The position numbers and the translations under genes were made by a program. A DNA stretch of 64,000 bases from Arcuatula senhousia (taxonomy: Eukaryota; Mollusca; Bivalvia; Mytilida; Mytilidae). Each line of letters begins with the position of its first letter. Position 1 is the first letter of the stretch. Under the pieces are notes generated by a model, which ran no database searches, had not been told where the DNA came from, and worked only from the letters and a program-made list of their open reading frames with translations. Location of the stretch: contig OZ020306.1 in the NCBI GenBank assembly GCA_963971305.1, forward strand, positions 41,003,512-41,067,511, in the 5' to 3' direction. Below are positions 20,780-34,110 of this stretch, piece after piece.

Positions 20780-21150
20780 GTCATTGTATGCGCGACGTTG
20801 AAATTGTCGACATTGTTTCAACGTCGATAACTTAACCTATTCTCAACGTTGAAACTTACAACCTGATTTCAACGTGGATTCAATGTGTTAAAATTGTATG
20901 TTTTAAGCATCAACGTTGATTCAACGTCGGGCGTTAAACCTATATAAACGTTGAATCTGTCAACTTTATTTCAACGTGGAATCAACGTGTTGAAATGTAA
21001 CGTTTTAATCATCAACGTTGATTCAACGTCGATAGTTTAATCTATGTAACGTTGAAACTGTCAACTTCTTTTCAACGTGGAATCAACGTGTTGAGTTGTA
21101 ACGTTTACATTATCAACGTTGTTTCAACGTTTAAAATAGGTTGACCGACG
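20780..21150. repeat. 102-bp tandem array with AACGTTG and AACGTGG cores
   Basis: ATCAACGTTGATTCAACGTC recurs at about 20909, 21011 and, partly, 21112 (spacings 101-102), with TTTCAACGTGGAATCAACGT in between. About 3.4 copies. Each unit is full of near-palindromes (CAACGTTG, TCAACGTTGA). Shares its core with the 24-bp array at 3487. Confidence 0.8.
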
Positions 21151-22629
21151 TTGCAACGGCCATTTTGACCTGAAATCGCGTGATTTTTAAGTCAAGATCA
21201 TGTGATAAAATGTGTAATACTGACAATTATTTACATTGGTTACGTACCGATCCCGTGGTGCTAAATCAATAATCTTGTTAATGAATTAATGAATATTGGT
21301 TCTCAAGAGTTCACCTTTTTATGAATTCAGTTTATTCGAAATTCTCAACGCAACAAGATGTCTTAAAAACGAAAAACTTGGAATTAGAGGATCAATTCAC
21401 TAATGACTTTATGATGGGAACCCAGAAACAGTCTAGAATAAGTGACTTTTTGGGGGCTATCTAGTTAACTTATATGCGTATAAACAACAGTGGAAACACA
21501 ATGTACTGTATTTTAAAAAGTATTCATTGACATATATGTACATGTATTTACAATGTATTTCATTGATTTCAATTGATAATAAATATTTTATTTTTTTAAA
21601 CTTTTTATTGAATAATACAAATAAAAACAATATCAGTATACATACACTTGCTTACTACAATATACATGGATTTATATACTACATGTGTCTAGTCTAATAT
21701 CTTTAAAATAGATCCCATATATGAAACCTCAATTAAGAGGTCACCTGTCTATAGAGGTCACTTTTAGTTTTCCCCTTAGGTGACTGCTTAAGACAGGTTT
21801 GACTGTATGTCCATTTCTTTGACTCAAATATTTGTAATAAAACTATTTTTATTGTTTACAAATCCGAAAATTGAATGTCTACTCACACAGCAAACACTTC
21901 GATTCATTAATTTATCGGGCCATTGTATTTGCATTATTCACTGAACCATAGAAACAAAAATCGGGAACTGCATATAGTCTATCAGCTAGGTCCAGACAAA
22001 ATTGAGGTTGCATGATACCCATGTAGACCACATTTTTATTTCATAAATCGAAGATTATATGTATATAAATTGTTTGAAGTACGATAAATTGCGCGGAAAA
22101 TAGTACAACAAGGGGCCCTTTTTGGGTACTGTAGGACTGGAAAAATCTTATCTAAATTGAAATCGAGCAATACTTTTTATTTCTCATGAAAATATTGTAT
22201 CAAGCTTCTGTTTTTTCCCCCTTAAGACTTCAAACCTAACTAAACATGTTGAAGTCGTCGAAACGACCGTATAAAATAATAGAAACAGTAGGACATAACT
22301 CTATAAGTGAAAAATAAGCTTTTTCAAATTTTATCAATTAATTTGCTGCTTTAAATACTGTTAATCTTTATCATTTAATATATTAGAATCGTTACTTAAT
22401 ATCTAAAGAACTATATATATTCAAATAGACAGCTATTTCTGTACCGGAGAATTAAAAATGACAAAAATCCGTCATAAGCCATTTTCCGCTTCCTGTCTAG
22501 TTCGTGGTCTATATTTATCATATAAATTCTTTTAAGTTTATTTCGAAAATTTTGTCAATTAGATCGCATTTTAAACGTATTATTATTGTGCTTAAGCTAT
22601 CAAGTGTTGAAGTGTAAGATCTGAACTCC
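21151..22629. other. Intronic AT-rich sequence with one MITE end
   Basis: Near 21735-21806 lies a single end of a TA-flanked element (CTTAAGACAGGTTTGACTGTA, read to the right). No partner terminus, exon or RNA gene is seen in the rest. Confidence 0.35.
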
Positions 22630-22865
22630 TAAAATAAAGGTAATAACAAAACTATAGAACTTAGAGGATCAATCTCAAATGTCCAAGAGAAAAGACATAA
22701 CTGAAAAATTGAAGATCGCAATGGTCCTGACTTGGTTAAGGCATTCTAAAAGAAATTATTAGTTTAAACCAGGTTTTACGGCACCAACCCTCCCTCTCTC
22801 ATTGTGATCTTAGGATCCGGTGGTAACACAAAACACAACACGGTTGTAAGACAAATTGGAGATGA
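22630..22865 (-). repeat. PLE-B 3'-end fragment
   Basis: Minus-strand copy of the PLE-B 3' end with terminus GTTATTACCTTTATTTT. More diverged than the copies at 2.9 and 41.7 kb; open frames seen in those are broken here. Confidence 0.6.
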
Positions 22866-24230
22866 CAATTTTGAATAAAATATCAAGAATCATGTGTTTG
22901 CGATTGCTTTAGAATCTAGAAACCATACATCCGATATCACTGCGCATAATATATTTTGTTCAATTTAAAAGTATAAGCGCAGAAAAAAATGAAAAGGTTT
23001 CTTTCCTCGCACTGAACATCGTGCCACCCCTTTTCAAACCTATCAGGCAAATTCTTGCTTTCCTGTGATATTTTCAGCTAAACCTTCCAACCCACTTCTT
23101 TCTAGTTTAAGTTATTGATGATTTGTATATTATGCACATTTAACTTATTTAAATTAATTTTAGTAGTTTTTAAACCACACTTTTACTTTATATTTAACTT
23201 CATGCATGTTATAGATTTACGTTCATTTGTAGAAGTTCAATATAAGAGATTAAGTCTCCCTCTTTAATGCACTATGGAGAGACTAAACTAATATTATTAA
23301 CAAAGATAACCACAAAGTGGCAATGTAGTATGTTTATCCATCGGCTTGGGTAAATTTTCGTCTAGATTTTCCGTCTTATCCGTCCGTCAATATATTAGGC
23401 TTTCAAACTGACCATACGTGTAACAATTATCTGGCACAGGACCGTGCAGAACAAAAGATATAATATTTTGCAATCGGACCTTAAGATCTTGACCTATTAG
23501 CAGTGGTACATCCGGCACATTTTGTAAATGTTGAAAGCTGCATAACATGTTCGTTCAATACTTTTTTTTACCTTCCAATATTTTGATTCAAATGCTGCTG
23601 ATGAGAGGTTACACCTTGAAATATGCATATACAGCATAACCAAATTTACTTTTTTATACCCGTTTTGGTATTGTATTGGGAGAGCAACCCTACATTGCCA
23701 TCTTAATTAAGCTGGACAATATTTAAAAAATAAGCAAAATACCTAATATAATTGATTTTTGTGCACTTGAGCAAGATTACTAAATAATAAGGAGAAGATT
23801 TTGACAAATATACTTTGTCTTAGTCTGATGCCACTATTGAATTCAACAGTGACTTTTCAATATTATGTTTCATATATATGGAACATTCAGGCATGAATTT
23901 TTTTCTATTAAGCATTGGACTTCTTTTACAAACTTATATGCTGTCTATTCACAATCAAACAGGAAAAGCCACCCTTTGAAATTCATAATTATTACACGGC
24001 TTACCGATATAACAAAGAAGTTTGAAAAACTGAGATGTGTCTGTTTTTTTAGCATAATGATTCGTATTTGTACATTAGATAGAAGTACTTTAAGGGCACT
24101 TTTGTTGATTTAAAAGCATTATTAATTATTACATTTTCCCCTGTATTTTTATAAAACTAAAAACTAAGCCCCCGCTTAACACACTATTCTGTGTGACATT
24201 ATGTAGATGTGCTGCTTCTATTTTAAAAAT
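22866..24230. other. Sequence without supported gene
   Basis: AT-rich. Contains a short inverted pair AGTCTCCCTC..GGAGAGACT near 23250-23285 and HX-like wording around 23370-23620 (TCCGTCCGTC, TGACC). No exon is supported, including the 82-codon frame at 23865. Confidence 0.35.
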
Positions 24231-24234
24231 GTGA

Positions 24235-24650
24235 CCCCGTCTCTTTAATATTCGCAGCTTTTTCTAAACCCCGTGATGGATTTTCGTGAAACTTTAACAC
24301 AATCTGTATTTGAAAATGTGATCAGAATGATTTTTGATGTTTCATAGCAAACCATGGGCTAAGCTTTTTGACTACAGGACGGTACCATTTTCTTATCCGC
24401 AGCTTTTCATAAACTCCTTGATGGATATGAGGCTTTAACACAATCTGTGTGACATACCGTAAATGTGCACCTCTGATTTTAAAATTTGTTCAAAATGATT
24501 TTTGGTGTTCCACAAACAAAACATGGACTAAGCTGTTGCTACAAGGGGGTACCCATTCATTATCCGCAAATCCTCTTAAACACCTGAATGGATTTTGATG
24601 AAACTTTCACACAAGCTTTGTTACATGACTTAGATGTGCACCGTCTATTT
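24235..24650. repeat. Degenerate tandem repeat, about 145-165 bp
   Basis: Three related units marked by CGCAGCTTTT..AAAC..TGATGGAT (about 24253, 24398 and 24563) and ACTTT(A/C)ACACAA(T/G)CT. Too diverged for an exact period. Wording resembles the internal modules of HX elements. Confidence 0.45.
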
Positions 24651-25665
24651 CAAATTTCTTCTGATAAATTGGAGCCGGTTATTTATTGGTAAGTTTTTTT
24701 TTGCATAGTTTTTCTAGTTAGCTTGATGTTGAGTTTAGCGTTATATCTCAAAACACTAAGTAATGCAAATATATGCCATATGTTATTTTACTAAAACGAG
24801 CCCAATGCATGATGGCACAGCAACAGAAATAAGCAAAATTAATAAGCAAAGTTAATTAATTGCATATAAAAAAAATTCCTAGATATGCGGAAGGAAAAAC
24901 AAAAGTTTTTATCTTATTTTATTTTCTGCAATTAAGTACTCAACCAATCAAACCGATTTACCCATTTTTTTTATTTTCATGCTTAGATATCTTTAAAAAA
25001 ATTATTAAACTATTTCAACATAAGGACTTTAGTGATTATGATCTTTAATAGGCATACCATATCAAAAGTAACGGTTCATTGTTTATTAAAAGTCAAACAC
25101 ACCATAGGTAAAATAAAATCGAACGAACCGAAAGAAGACGGCTTTTTATAACACAGGTTTGTTGAATTAACAAAACATATAAATAATACAAGGACTAAAT
25201 ATGCATTTACTTTTATAAAAACATATTTGATGTCTCGAAAAAAACAACTTAGAATGTATTTTTATTGACCTTGACCCGAGTGATGTTAAAAACTGATCCG
25301 GACCGGTGTAAGCTTAAAAATCCGTTAAATTTAATTATTGACAACAAAATATGTAATTTCCATTTTTTAATAATATGGGGTTGTATGTATTGAATCAAAC
25401 ATTGCATATGCAAAGTTGTTGCGACAATAAATTTTAAATACCAAAAAGACGATTTCTTATTAAAAGTGAAAATGTGTGTAAATTTTGAATTAAACTGGAC
25501 CATATTTATTTAGATTTTTGATTTTTTAAACTTGCTGTTAATATATCAACAAAATGATGTGATTTGTTCTATATCTATGTACATTTGATAAATTTGTTTT
25601 AAATTTCATATACACGAAGAGGTAGCCACAAAAGTTTGACCCTTTCGTATACATACAGTTGAGTC

Positions 25666-26293
25666 CAGTTCTAACATCTGTTTAGAACTGTCAGGAATCT
25701 GTTCTAATTCTGTTCTGCTGACAGTTCTAGGACAGTTTATGACAAGCCCTGTCCTGTAATAGAACAGTTTTGGACAGTTCTATCCCGTGACAAATTTAAA
25801 ACTGTTCTAACCCCTGACAGTTCTAAGCTGTCATACGCCCTGACAGTTCTAACCTGTTCTGTGCCCTGACAGCTTAGAACTTTTCTAGTCTCGGACAGTT
25901 CTACCCCCTGACAGTTCTGATTGTGACGATTTCAGAACAGTATAGAATAAAGAATTGTCTGGTTAAAATAAATTTATATATCGAGTTTCATTAAATAATA
26001 ATGCCGAAAATATGCGCATTTTCCAAATTAGGAGTATTTTTTATAACCGCGTGACGTCATTTAGAACTGTCAGGGTGCAGAACTGTCCAAGGCTAGAACA
26101 GTTCTAAGGTGTCAGGGCCTAGAACAGTTCTAAGCTGTCCGGGCCTAAAATAGATCTAAAGGTGTCATGGGTTAGAACAGGTAATGGCAGTTCTTCCCTA
26201 GAACAGGTTATGACAGCTGCTGTCCAGGGTTAGAACAGTTCTAGAACTGTCAGGAGAGCTGGACAGTACAGATGTTAGAACTGGACTCAACTG
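25666..26293. mobile_element. Tc1/mariner-like MITE (CAGTTGAGTCC), copy 1
   Basis: Terminal 26 bases (CAGTTGAGTCCAGTTCTAAC.., ending ACATCTGT) are perfectly inverted at the right end, with TA on both sides (25664-25665 and 26294-26295). The 628-bp element is almost filled with subterminal repeats of CTGACAGTTCTA and AGAACTGTCAG, left half mirroring right half around an AT-rich centre. No transposase. A second copy lies inverted at 51510-52160. Confidence 0.9.
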
Positions 26294-26632
26294 TAGACGC
26301 ATGGTTTAAAACAAATATTTTTTTCACAAATTTCCGCATCTTTTAAATTAGTACAACAAACGGATTTGATATTACACTTTGATATAATGCAATAAAATTT
26401 CGGTCTACAAGGGTATCACACGAACTTATGAATAAGACCTCTTTTTCGACTTGGCTGATGGACTAATAGTGAAACAAAAGTTTTCCGATTATACACATTA
26501 CAAAACAGGTAATGATATTTTCAATGCTGGTCTAAATGTACTTAGGGTTCGATACTAAAAGTTTTATCAATTCTTAATGGCAAAAATTACATTATGCGAA
26601 CGTTAAACAATCAATATCTAGTAAAAACGAAA

Positions 26633-29600
26633 ACTAGAGGCTCCCAGGAGCCTGAATCGCTCACCTGATCTCTTATGCCAAAGTTTGAATAAATTTCACA
26701 AACTTTCAAGTATACAAAGTTGCAAAACAATCCCTTCAGTGGTTTCAGAGTACAAATGACAACAAAGTTCCAGACAATAAAATTTGCTACGCCTGACGCG
26801 CGTTTCGTCTATTCAAGACTCATCAGAGCCGCTCTACCAAAAATATTGAAAATGCCAAACACTGTATGAATATGAAGAGCATAGAACAGTATAACCAAAA
26901 ATACCAAACTGGGGAACCAAATCATTACTGAGATATTCAACCTATGTCTGGGGTAGGAAGAACCTTAGGGTTTAGACAATTTTGAAATTTAGACGGATAA
27001 TTTAAAGCTTTGATGTATTCTCCAACTCAAAAGCGTTGGTGCCGGAGCGGGCTAACCTCGGGGAATTTAAACTCCGCCAGCAGTGCTAACCTTCACGTGT
27101 GTTCGAAATACAAATGACAACAAATTTCCAGACAATAAATTTTGCTACGCCTGACGCGCGTTTCGTCTATTCAAGACTCATCAGAGGCGTTCTACCAAAA
27201 ATATTGAAAATGCCAAACACTGTATGAATATGAAGAGCATAGAACAGTATAACCAAAAATACCAAACTGGGGAACCAAATTATTACTGAGATATTCAACC
27301 TATGTCTGGGGTAGGAAGAACCTTAGGGTTTAGACAATTTTGAAATTTAGACGGATAATTTAAAGCTTTGATGTATTCTCCAACTCAAAAGCGTTGGTGC
27401 CGGAGCGGGCTAACCTCGGGGAATTTAAACTCCACCAGCAGTGCTAACCTTCACGTGTGTTCGAAATACAAATGACAACAAAGTTCCAGACAATAAATTT
27501 TGCTACGCCTGACGCGCGTTTCGTCTATTCAAGACTCATCAGAGGCGCTCTACCAAAAATATTGAAAATGCAAAACACTGTATGAATATGAAGAGCATAG
27601 AACAGTATAACCAAAAATACCAAACTGGGGAACCAAATTATTACTGAGATATTCAACCTATGTCTGGGGTAGGAAGAAACTTAGGGTTTAGACAATTTTG
27701 AAATTTAGACGGATAATTTAAAGCTTTGATGTATTCTCCAACTCAAAAGCGTTGGTGCCGGAGCGGGCTAACCTCGGGGAATTTAAACTCCACCAGCAGT
27801 GCTAACCTTCACGTGTGTTCGAAATACAAATGACAACAAAGTTCCAGACAATAAATTTTGCTACGCCTGACGCGCGTTTCGTCTATTCAAGACTCATCAG
27901 AGGCGCTCTACCAAAAATATTGAAAATGCCAAACACTGTATGAATATAAAGAGCATAGAACAGTATAACCAAAAATACCAAACTGGGGAACCAAATTATT
28001 ACTGAGATATTCAACCTATGTCTGGGGTAGGAAGAACCTTAGGGTTTAGACAATTTTGAAATTTAGACGGATAATTTAAAGCTTTGATGTATTCTCCAAC
28101 TCAAAAGCGTTGGTGCCGGAGCGGGCTAACCTCGGGGAATTTAAACTACACCAGCAGTGCTAGCCTTCACGTGTGTTCGAAATACAAATGACAACAAAGT
28201 TCCAGACAATAAATTTTGCTACGCCTGACGCGCGTTTCGTCTATTCAAGACTCATCAGAGGTGCTCTACCAAAAATATTGAAAATGCCAAACACTGTATA
28301 AATATGAAGAGCATAGAACAGTATAACCAAAAATACCAAACTGGGGAACCAAATTATAACTGAGATATTCAACCTATGTCTGGGGTTCTTTTCTGGAGAA
28401 GATTTTTGAAAATCAGTTAGAATTAATGGAAAAAAAACAGTTAAAGGGGAATTACTCTTAAACGTTTTGACCTTGAAGTCATTTTTGTAGATCTCAATGA
28501 GCTTAACAATTCTGCAATGCTAACTTTTCTTCTAACTCTAACGGTTTTCAAGATATTGTCCAAAAACTGCAAAAATGGGCAATTTTGATGATTTAAGGGC
28601 AATTACTCCTATAAGGAGTCGTTTCACAACTTCGACTCAATGGAGGGATTTGTAGAGCTGTTGATGCTGAACAAAGACGGTTGCTTCAGATTTGATCTTT
28701 CTCTTATACTTTTCGAGTTATAAGCCAAAAACAATGGTCTGACCCCCCCTGTTTTTTTTAGCAAAGCGGCCATGTTTGTTGGTTGACGTGTATATAATTC
28801 AAAAACTTGGTACATGTAGAGGACATCCTAAAGATCAAGTATACCAAGTATCAATGCAATCCCTTCAATGGTTTCAGAGAAGAAGATTTTTGAAAATCAG
28901 TTAAAATTAATGGAAAAAACAGAAGGGGAATAACTCTTAAACAACTGATCTGACAATTTTGACCTTGAATCATTTTTGTAGATCTCAATGAGCTTAACAA
29001 TTCTACAATGCTAACTTTTCCTCTAGCTCTAACGGTTTTCAAGATATTGTCCAAAAACTGCAAAAATGGTCAATTTTGATGATTAAAGGGCAATAACTCC
29101 TATAAGGAGTCGTTTCACAACTTCGACTAAATGGAGAGATTTGTAGAGCTTTTGATGCTGAACAAGATGGGTTGCTTCGGATTTTCTTTATCTCTTATCC
29201 TTTTCGAGTTATAAGCCAAAAACAATGGTCAGACCCCCTGTTCTATTTTTAGCAACGGCGGCCATGTTGGTTGGTCGACGTGTATATAATTCAAAAACTA
29301 GGTACATGTAGAGGACATCCTAAAGATCAAGTATACCAAGTATCAATGCAATCCCTTCAATGGTTTCAGAGAAGACGATTTTTGAAAATCAGTTAAAATT
29401 AATGGAAAAAACAGAAGGGGAATAACTCTTAAACAACTGATCTGACAATTTTGACCTTGAATCATTTTTGTAGATCTCAATGAGCTTAACAATTCTACAA
29501 TGCTAACTTTTCCTCTAGCTCTAACGGTTTTCAAGATATTGTCCAAAAACTGCAAAAATGGTCAATTTTGATGATTAAAGGGCAATAACTCCTATAAGGA

Positions 29601-30454
29601 GTCGTTTCACAACTTCGACTAAATGGAGAGATTTGTAGAGCTTTTGATGCTGAACAAGATGGGTTGCTTCGGATTTTCTTTATCTCTTATCCTTTTCGAG
29701 TTATAAGCCAAAAACAATGGTCAGACCCCCTGTTCTATTTTTAGCAACGGCGGCCATGTTGGTTGGTCGACGTGTATATATTTCAAAAACTTGGTAGAGG
29801 ACATCCTAAAGATCATGTATACCAAGTATCAATGCAATCCCTTCAATGGTTTCAGAGAAGAAGATTTTTGAAAATCAGTTAAAATTAATGAAAAAAAAAC
29901 AGTTAAAGGGGAATAACTCTTAAACAACTAAACTGACAATTTTGACCCTGAATCATTTTTGTAGATCTCAATGAGTTTAACAATTCTGCAATGCTAACTT
30001 TTCCTCTAGCTCTAACGGTTTTCAAGATATTGTCCAAAAACTGCAAAAATGGGCAATTTAAATGATTCAAGGGCAATTACTCCTATAAGAAGTCGTTTCA
30101 CAACTTCGACTCAATGGAGGGATTTGTAGAGCTTTTGATGCTGAACAAAGAAGGTTGCTTCAGATTTTCTCTATCTCTTATACTTTTCGAGTTATAAGCC
30201 AAAAACAATGGTCTGGCCCCCTGTTCTATTTTTAGCAAAGGTGGCCATGTTGGTTGGTCGACGTGTATATAATTCACAAACTTGGTAGAGGACATCCTAA
30301 AGATCAAGTATACAAAGTTTCAATGCAATCCCTTCAGTGGTTTTAGAGAAGAAGATCTTTGAAGAAAAGTTAACGACGGACGATGGACGACGGCCGGACG
30401 ACGGACGCCTGACGATGACAATAGCTCACATGACCCTTCGGGTCAGGTGAGCTA
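26633..30454 (+). mobile_element. HX element copy B, interrupted by a satellite
   Basis: Starts ACTAGAGGCTCCCAGGAGCC, ends with (GACG)n and hairpin AGCTCACATGACCC/TTCG/GGGTCAGGTGAGCT. The satellite at 26752-28386 breaks the element after GGTTTCAGAG. The remainder holds 492-bp modules: 28851-29342 and 29343-29834 are nearly identical, shown by two identical 70-codon minus frames 492 bases apart. Those frames are repeat artefacts. Confidence 0.75.
26752..28386. repeat. 358-bp satellite, 4.6 copies
   Basis: CAAATGACAACAAAGTTCC starts units at 26753, 27111, 27469, 27827 and 28185, always 358 bases apart. Units share GCTACGCCTGACGCGCGTTT and differ at few positions. The fifth copy stops after CTATGTCTGGGG. 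The start of the unit also occurs alone at 54046-54104, inside another HX copy, and in diverged form, inverted, at 60720-60775, so the unit start behaves like a mobile-element terminus. Confidence 0.95.
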
Positions 30455-32430
30455 AAAAGCACTAATATGGTAACGTGAACAAGAACTACATTGTTCATTT
30501 TTATCAATTTCTGGGTTTCTTTCCTTCAATCCTTAATATCGTCGTAAATGGTGCTACTTCTTTCAGTCTTCTCAGGTAAGTCTAGTTGACAAATAGAAAA
30601 AAAAGAATATAATTGGTAATAGAAAATATAGCACCGAAACAAAATTTTTGATTTCAAATCCAATTTCCTGACTAAGTGTACTTTCAATTCCAAAATTTTG
30701 CGAACTGTTTGTTTTCAATCAATGTTTTTGGAAATATGATCAAATTTAAAACGTCCTCATTTCTTTCGTAAATCCCCGAGCGACAAATTATGATATTTTT
30801 GTTGTTATAAAGTGTTCTTTAACTTTTCTTTCGGTAGAAACTATTTTTGTGTGTCAACTAAATGAAATAGTGCTACGTCACCATACTGACCTGATAGATC
30901 AGGCGATACAAATCTGTTCATGATACAGTAAATTTTCTATGAATGCATGTTAATGCACATCAGAAAATAAATGTTAAACTCATTACTTAAGCATATATCT
31001 GGTGCTGAAAATTGTAGATATCAATTTCTATTTTATTTTGATCAATTGTACTTCACTCTTACTTAATTATTAAAAAGATCTCTTCTGCCCTTTTAGATTG
31101 CAACATGGACAAAATATCCCTGTTGGACCTCTTAATTAACCAAACACGTGACTGGATGATGGAATAGCGAGATTTGCAGTACCGCGAGAGCATGTGGTGA
31201 TATTAGCCCAAACATGGCTGTTCCCAAAATCGGGGAAAGATTCTTTAAAATAATACTTTAAGAGCTCGTCATGATAAGTATTTGGGAATCAAATAATCAT
31301 GAGTGTTTTTGCTTTGGTTATAATTAATTATAACTAAAAACCACACCATTTAAAAAAGTCTTTAAATATTGGCAATCGGGTATGTTAGAATCAAATAATC
31401 ACTTTAAATGACTCTTGCAATCAAATAAGTACCTTGAAAATGGATCAGTTATCAGGTTATCAAGAACGGAACGAAGATGTACATGCTTCTTTTTACGCTT
31501 TTTTAAAAAAAATTATTTACAGATTCTTCTTGCAAATGTTCACTCGCTCGCTACCTATTTTTCTAAAAGTATCCGATGAAAGAAAGAATTAATTTGGAGT
31601 GATGTTTCTGGTTTTAATTATTACAGACACTAAAACAAGGTTTTCGATAACACTTATTAAAGTATTGCAAATGCCGACCAGTACCTTCCTGTGATGCAAG
31701 ACGGACACTGTTCCAGCGACAACAAATGATACTGGTGGTAGTGTGTCATGGGCTGGACGACACATGGCACATAGTGAGTCTTTAATAGTCAATGCAGTGG
31801 GATATTCCCCTATAGTTACGACTATAAATATCCACCAGTCAGTCGACACAAATTAGTCAAATTTTAATTTTGAAACTTCGTGCATAAAAATGGATATCTT
31901 ATTGAAAAATGTAATTGTACGGGTCGATTTTTTAATCTAAAAGGAAAACCACAACCTGATATTATGTTTATCAAACACGAAAATTTAAAAAAAAACGGGA
32001 GATGTCAAATTGGCATCAAAACTTACAGAAGAGGTGCGAGTTGATTTTTTTAGTGCAGTCTTTCAATTTTGTGTTTTTAATAGAAATATTGATAATTTGA
32101 TGGTAACTTTAAAACATTTATGTAAAACCTTTTGACTATAATTGTATAATTATTTTTCAACATTACAGCGATCAAATATGTCGGTTTTACGTGATAGTAT
32201 AACACTAAATCATGAATTGATTGAAGTGTTCTTTCGGATTAAAAATCGATATATTTGATTTTTTACATTAGTTGATAAATGCTTCTGAGCTAACTTTCAG
32301 TAACTGCGATTGTTCTCAAGAAAGTTCCTATACTATCGGTTTTTTTTGTCTCAGGTTCTCTTGCTGATTTGAACATTTATCGATTTGAGTTTAGAGTGTA
32401 TTATTTTTCTTCCTATTCAAGATTATCAAT
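30455..32430. other. Intronic sequence without supported gene
   Basis: AT-rich. An 86-codon minus frame at 31589-31849 covers a less AT-rich patch but no splice sites fit and no family is recognised. Confidence 0.35.
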
Positions 32431-32434
32431 AAGG

Positions 32435-32720
32435 GGAGGTTGGGTCCAAAACACAAGTTTAACCCCGCCACATTTTAAATGTGCCTTTCCTAAGGCAGAT
32501 GTCTTTGTCGCAGCTTTTATTTTACCATGTCATCTTTGTGCTTACTGTTCTATGTTTGGAAATAAGTCTTTCGTTGTTAATTTTGGGATTGATATTGATT
32601 TCTTTCAGTCTTGGACCAATGAAGGACGGCGAGCAGCGACCTCTGGTCACATTGAAGATTGCTTGCTGTTACCATTGTGAATTGTTTAATTTATGCTTTG
32701 TTTGGCGTGGCATACACCTA
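32435..32720 (+). repeat. Dispersed bivalve-type repeat
   Basis: Contains GTTTAACCCCGCCACATTTT, CTTTCCTAAGGCAG and GAAGGACGGCGAGCAGCGACC. From memory this resembles a very common interspersed repeat of mussel sequences; the match is recalled, not computed. The two overlapping open frames are not thought to be genes. Confidence 0.5.
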
Positions 32721-32844
32721 TTTCACATTTCCTTACCGTCTACGTTTTTTTTTTCTTGTCTCTAAAGACAACATAACTGATCAACACTACAAATTGCAAC
32801 AGATTTGAAAGAATATACTTTGTTGATACTGGTAGAATACATAC

Positions 32845-32915
32845 CTCTTGTATTTACATTCAAACCAATCTGCTGTTTATGTTCTTTGTTTTCATTTAGA
32901 ACACCATATTGATCA
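32845..32915 (-). CDS. Gene R, cytoplasmic exon with YGVL
   Basis: TTTTGTTTAACAG precedes and GTATGT follows 71 bases: one base, 23 codons beginning DQYGVLNENKEHKQQIGLNV, and one base. YGVL is a YxxL-type motif of the kind phosphorylated or used for sorting in receptor tails (general knowledge; function not shown). The leading base joins with AG from the exon at 38289-38316 to make Ser. The other frames contain stops. Confidence 0.7.
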
Positions 32916-33390
32916 CTGTTAAACAAAACAAATAACTATAATAAAAGGTCCCATTCACATTTCTATTGTTACATGTAAAATCGTGTTTTATATCAGATAT
33001 TGCAAACGTATCCATTTAGTTGTATGAATCATTCACTTACTTAAATTAACATCAAGTACATGTTTAAAACCCATTTTATATGTTTTATTCTTCCAACCTT
33101 GGAAAGGCGTTTTGACATTTGTGGGACCAACAATATTTAAAATACACCAGGACAGCTGACGTGAAATCCTTCAACCTTTCTCTGCTGGGTATTCAGTTAA
33201 AATGTTTGACCCAGCAATCAAGGTTTCTTAAAACAAAACGATATTTCATTCACTGTTGAAAGAGTTTACGTTAAATTAAATAACTTTATATAATAAAAAA
33301 ATAATATGAATAAAATGAACACACGGTTGTAAAGCCGTATTTTTAGTGTAAGTTATGAATACATTTATAAAATTTTAACTGAAATTGGCC

Positions 33391-33606
33391 GATGTTTACG
33401 TATCGCAATTGATTCGTTATTCCAGAGCATGTGGGGAGTACAACGACTTCCTTGATAGAGCTACACGGCTGACAAGCAAATTGTTAACACAGGGGTACGT
33501 TGCTCCCAGGTTGTTGTCATCACTCAAGAAATTGTACGGACGACATCATGTGCTTGTAAACAAATAGGGGATTTCTATCTCTCAGATTAGCACAGATGTT
33601 GGTTTG
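33391..33606 (+). pseudogene. PLE-A copy 2, C-terminal coding fragment
   Basis: Reads VYVSQLIRYSRACGEYNDFL and on to SLKKLYGRHHVL, matching residues 414-470 of copy 1 almost exactly, then a premature TAG after Asn-Lys, then GISISQ. All upstream coding is missing (5' truncation). The copy is cut by the foldback-type element and continues at 37553. Confidence 0.85.
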
Positions 33607-33769
33607 GTTACACGTCTGTAGTCCGACAGCCCAATAGTCCGACAGCCCAATAGTCCGACAACCCAATGGTCCGACAGCCCAATAGTCCGACAACCCATTG
33701 GTCCGACAACCCAATGGTCCGACAACATACAAGAATCCAGTCGATCAGACCGATATCGAATATAAAAAA

Positions 33770-34110
33770 AAACTGTGAGCAGCTGCTCACAAATGAATAC
33801 CCCACCCCGCCCCTAATCAATCAGAAGATTTTCAAATAGATGGTGCAGACTTACGTTATGTAGCAAAAATTGTGTGAATGTTTTATGAAAATCAATTGAA
33901 GGGTTTAGGATACAGCGGGTAAAAGATGGGTACCCCCTTGCGTAAAATGAAGAAGTTCATGTTTTGCTACGGGAAAACATGATATTCATTTTGATCAAAC
34001 TTTAAAAAAGTTGCACATCTATCATGTCTTTATTATGCTTCAAACATCGTATAAAAGTTTCATGAAAGTTCATTGAGGAGTTAAGGAGGAGTTGCGGAGG
34101 AGGGATGGGT
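33770..34110 (+). repeat. Dispersed repeat G, copy 2
   Basis: AAACTGTGAGCAGCTGCTC start, then GGGTTTAGGATACAG, GATGGGTACCCCC and GTTTTGCTACGGG in the same order as at 19960-20340. Lies inside the foldback-type element. Confidence 0.5.

Noticed and set aside
18635..30307. Short minus-strand frames of about 63-75 codons ending SSTN(L/P)SIESKL
   Set aside because: They recur inside HX modules with changing frame-breaking differences; repeat artefacts.
33621..33726. CRISPR-like regular repeat
   Set aside because: The 16-bp units are contiguous with no unique spacers, and the context is a eukaryotic genome.
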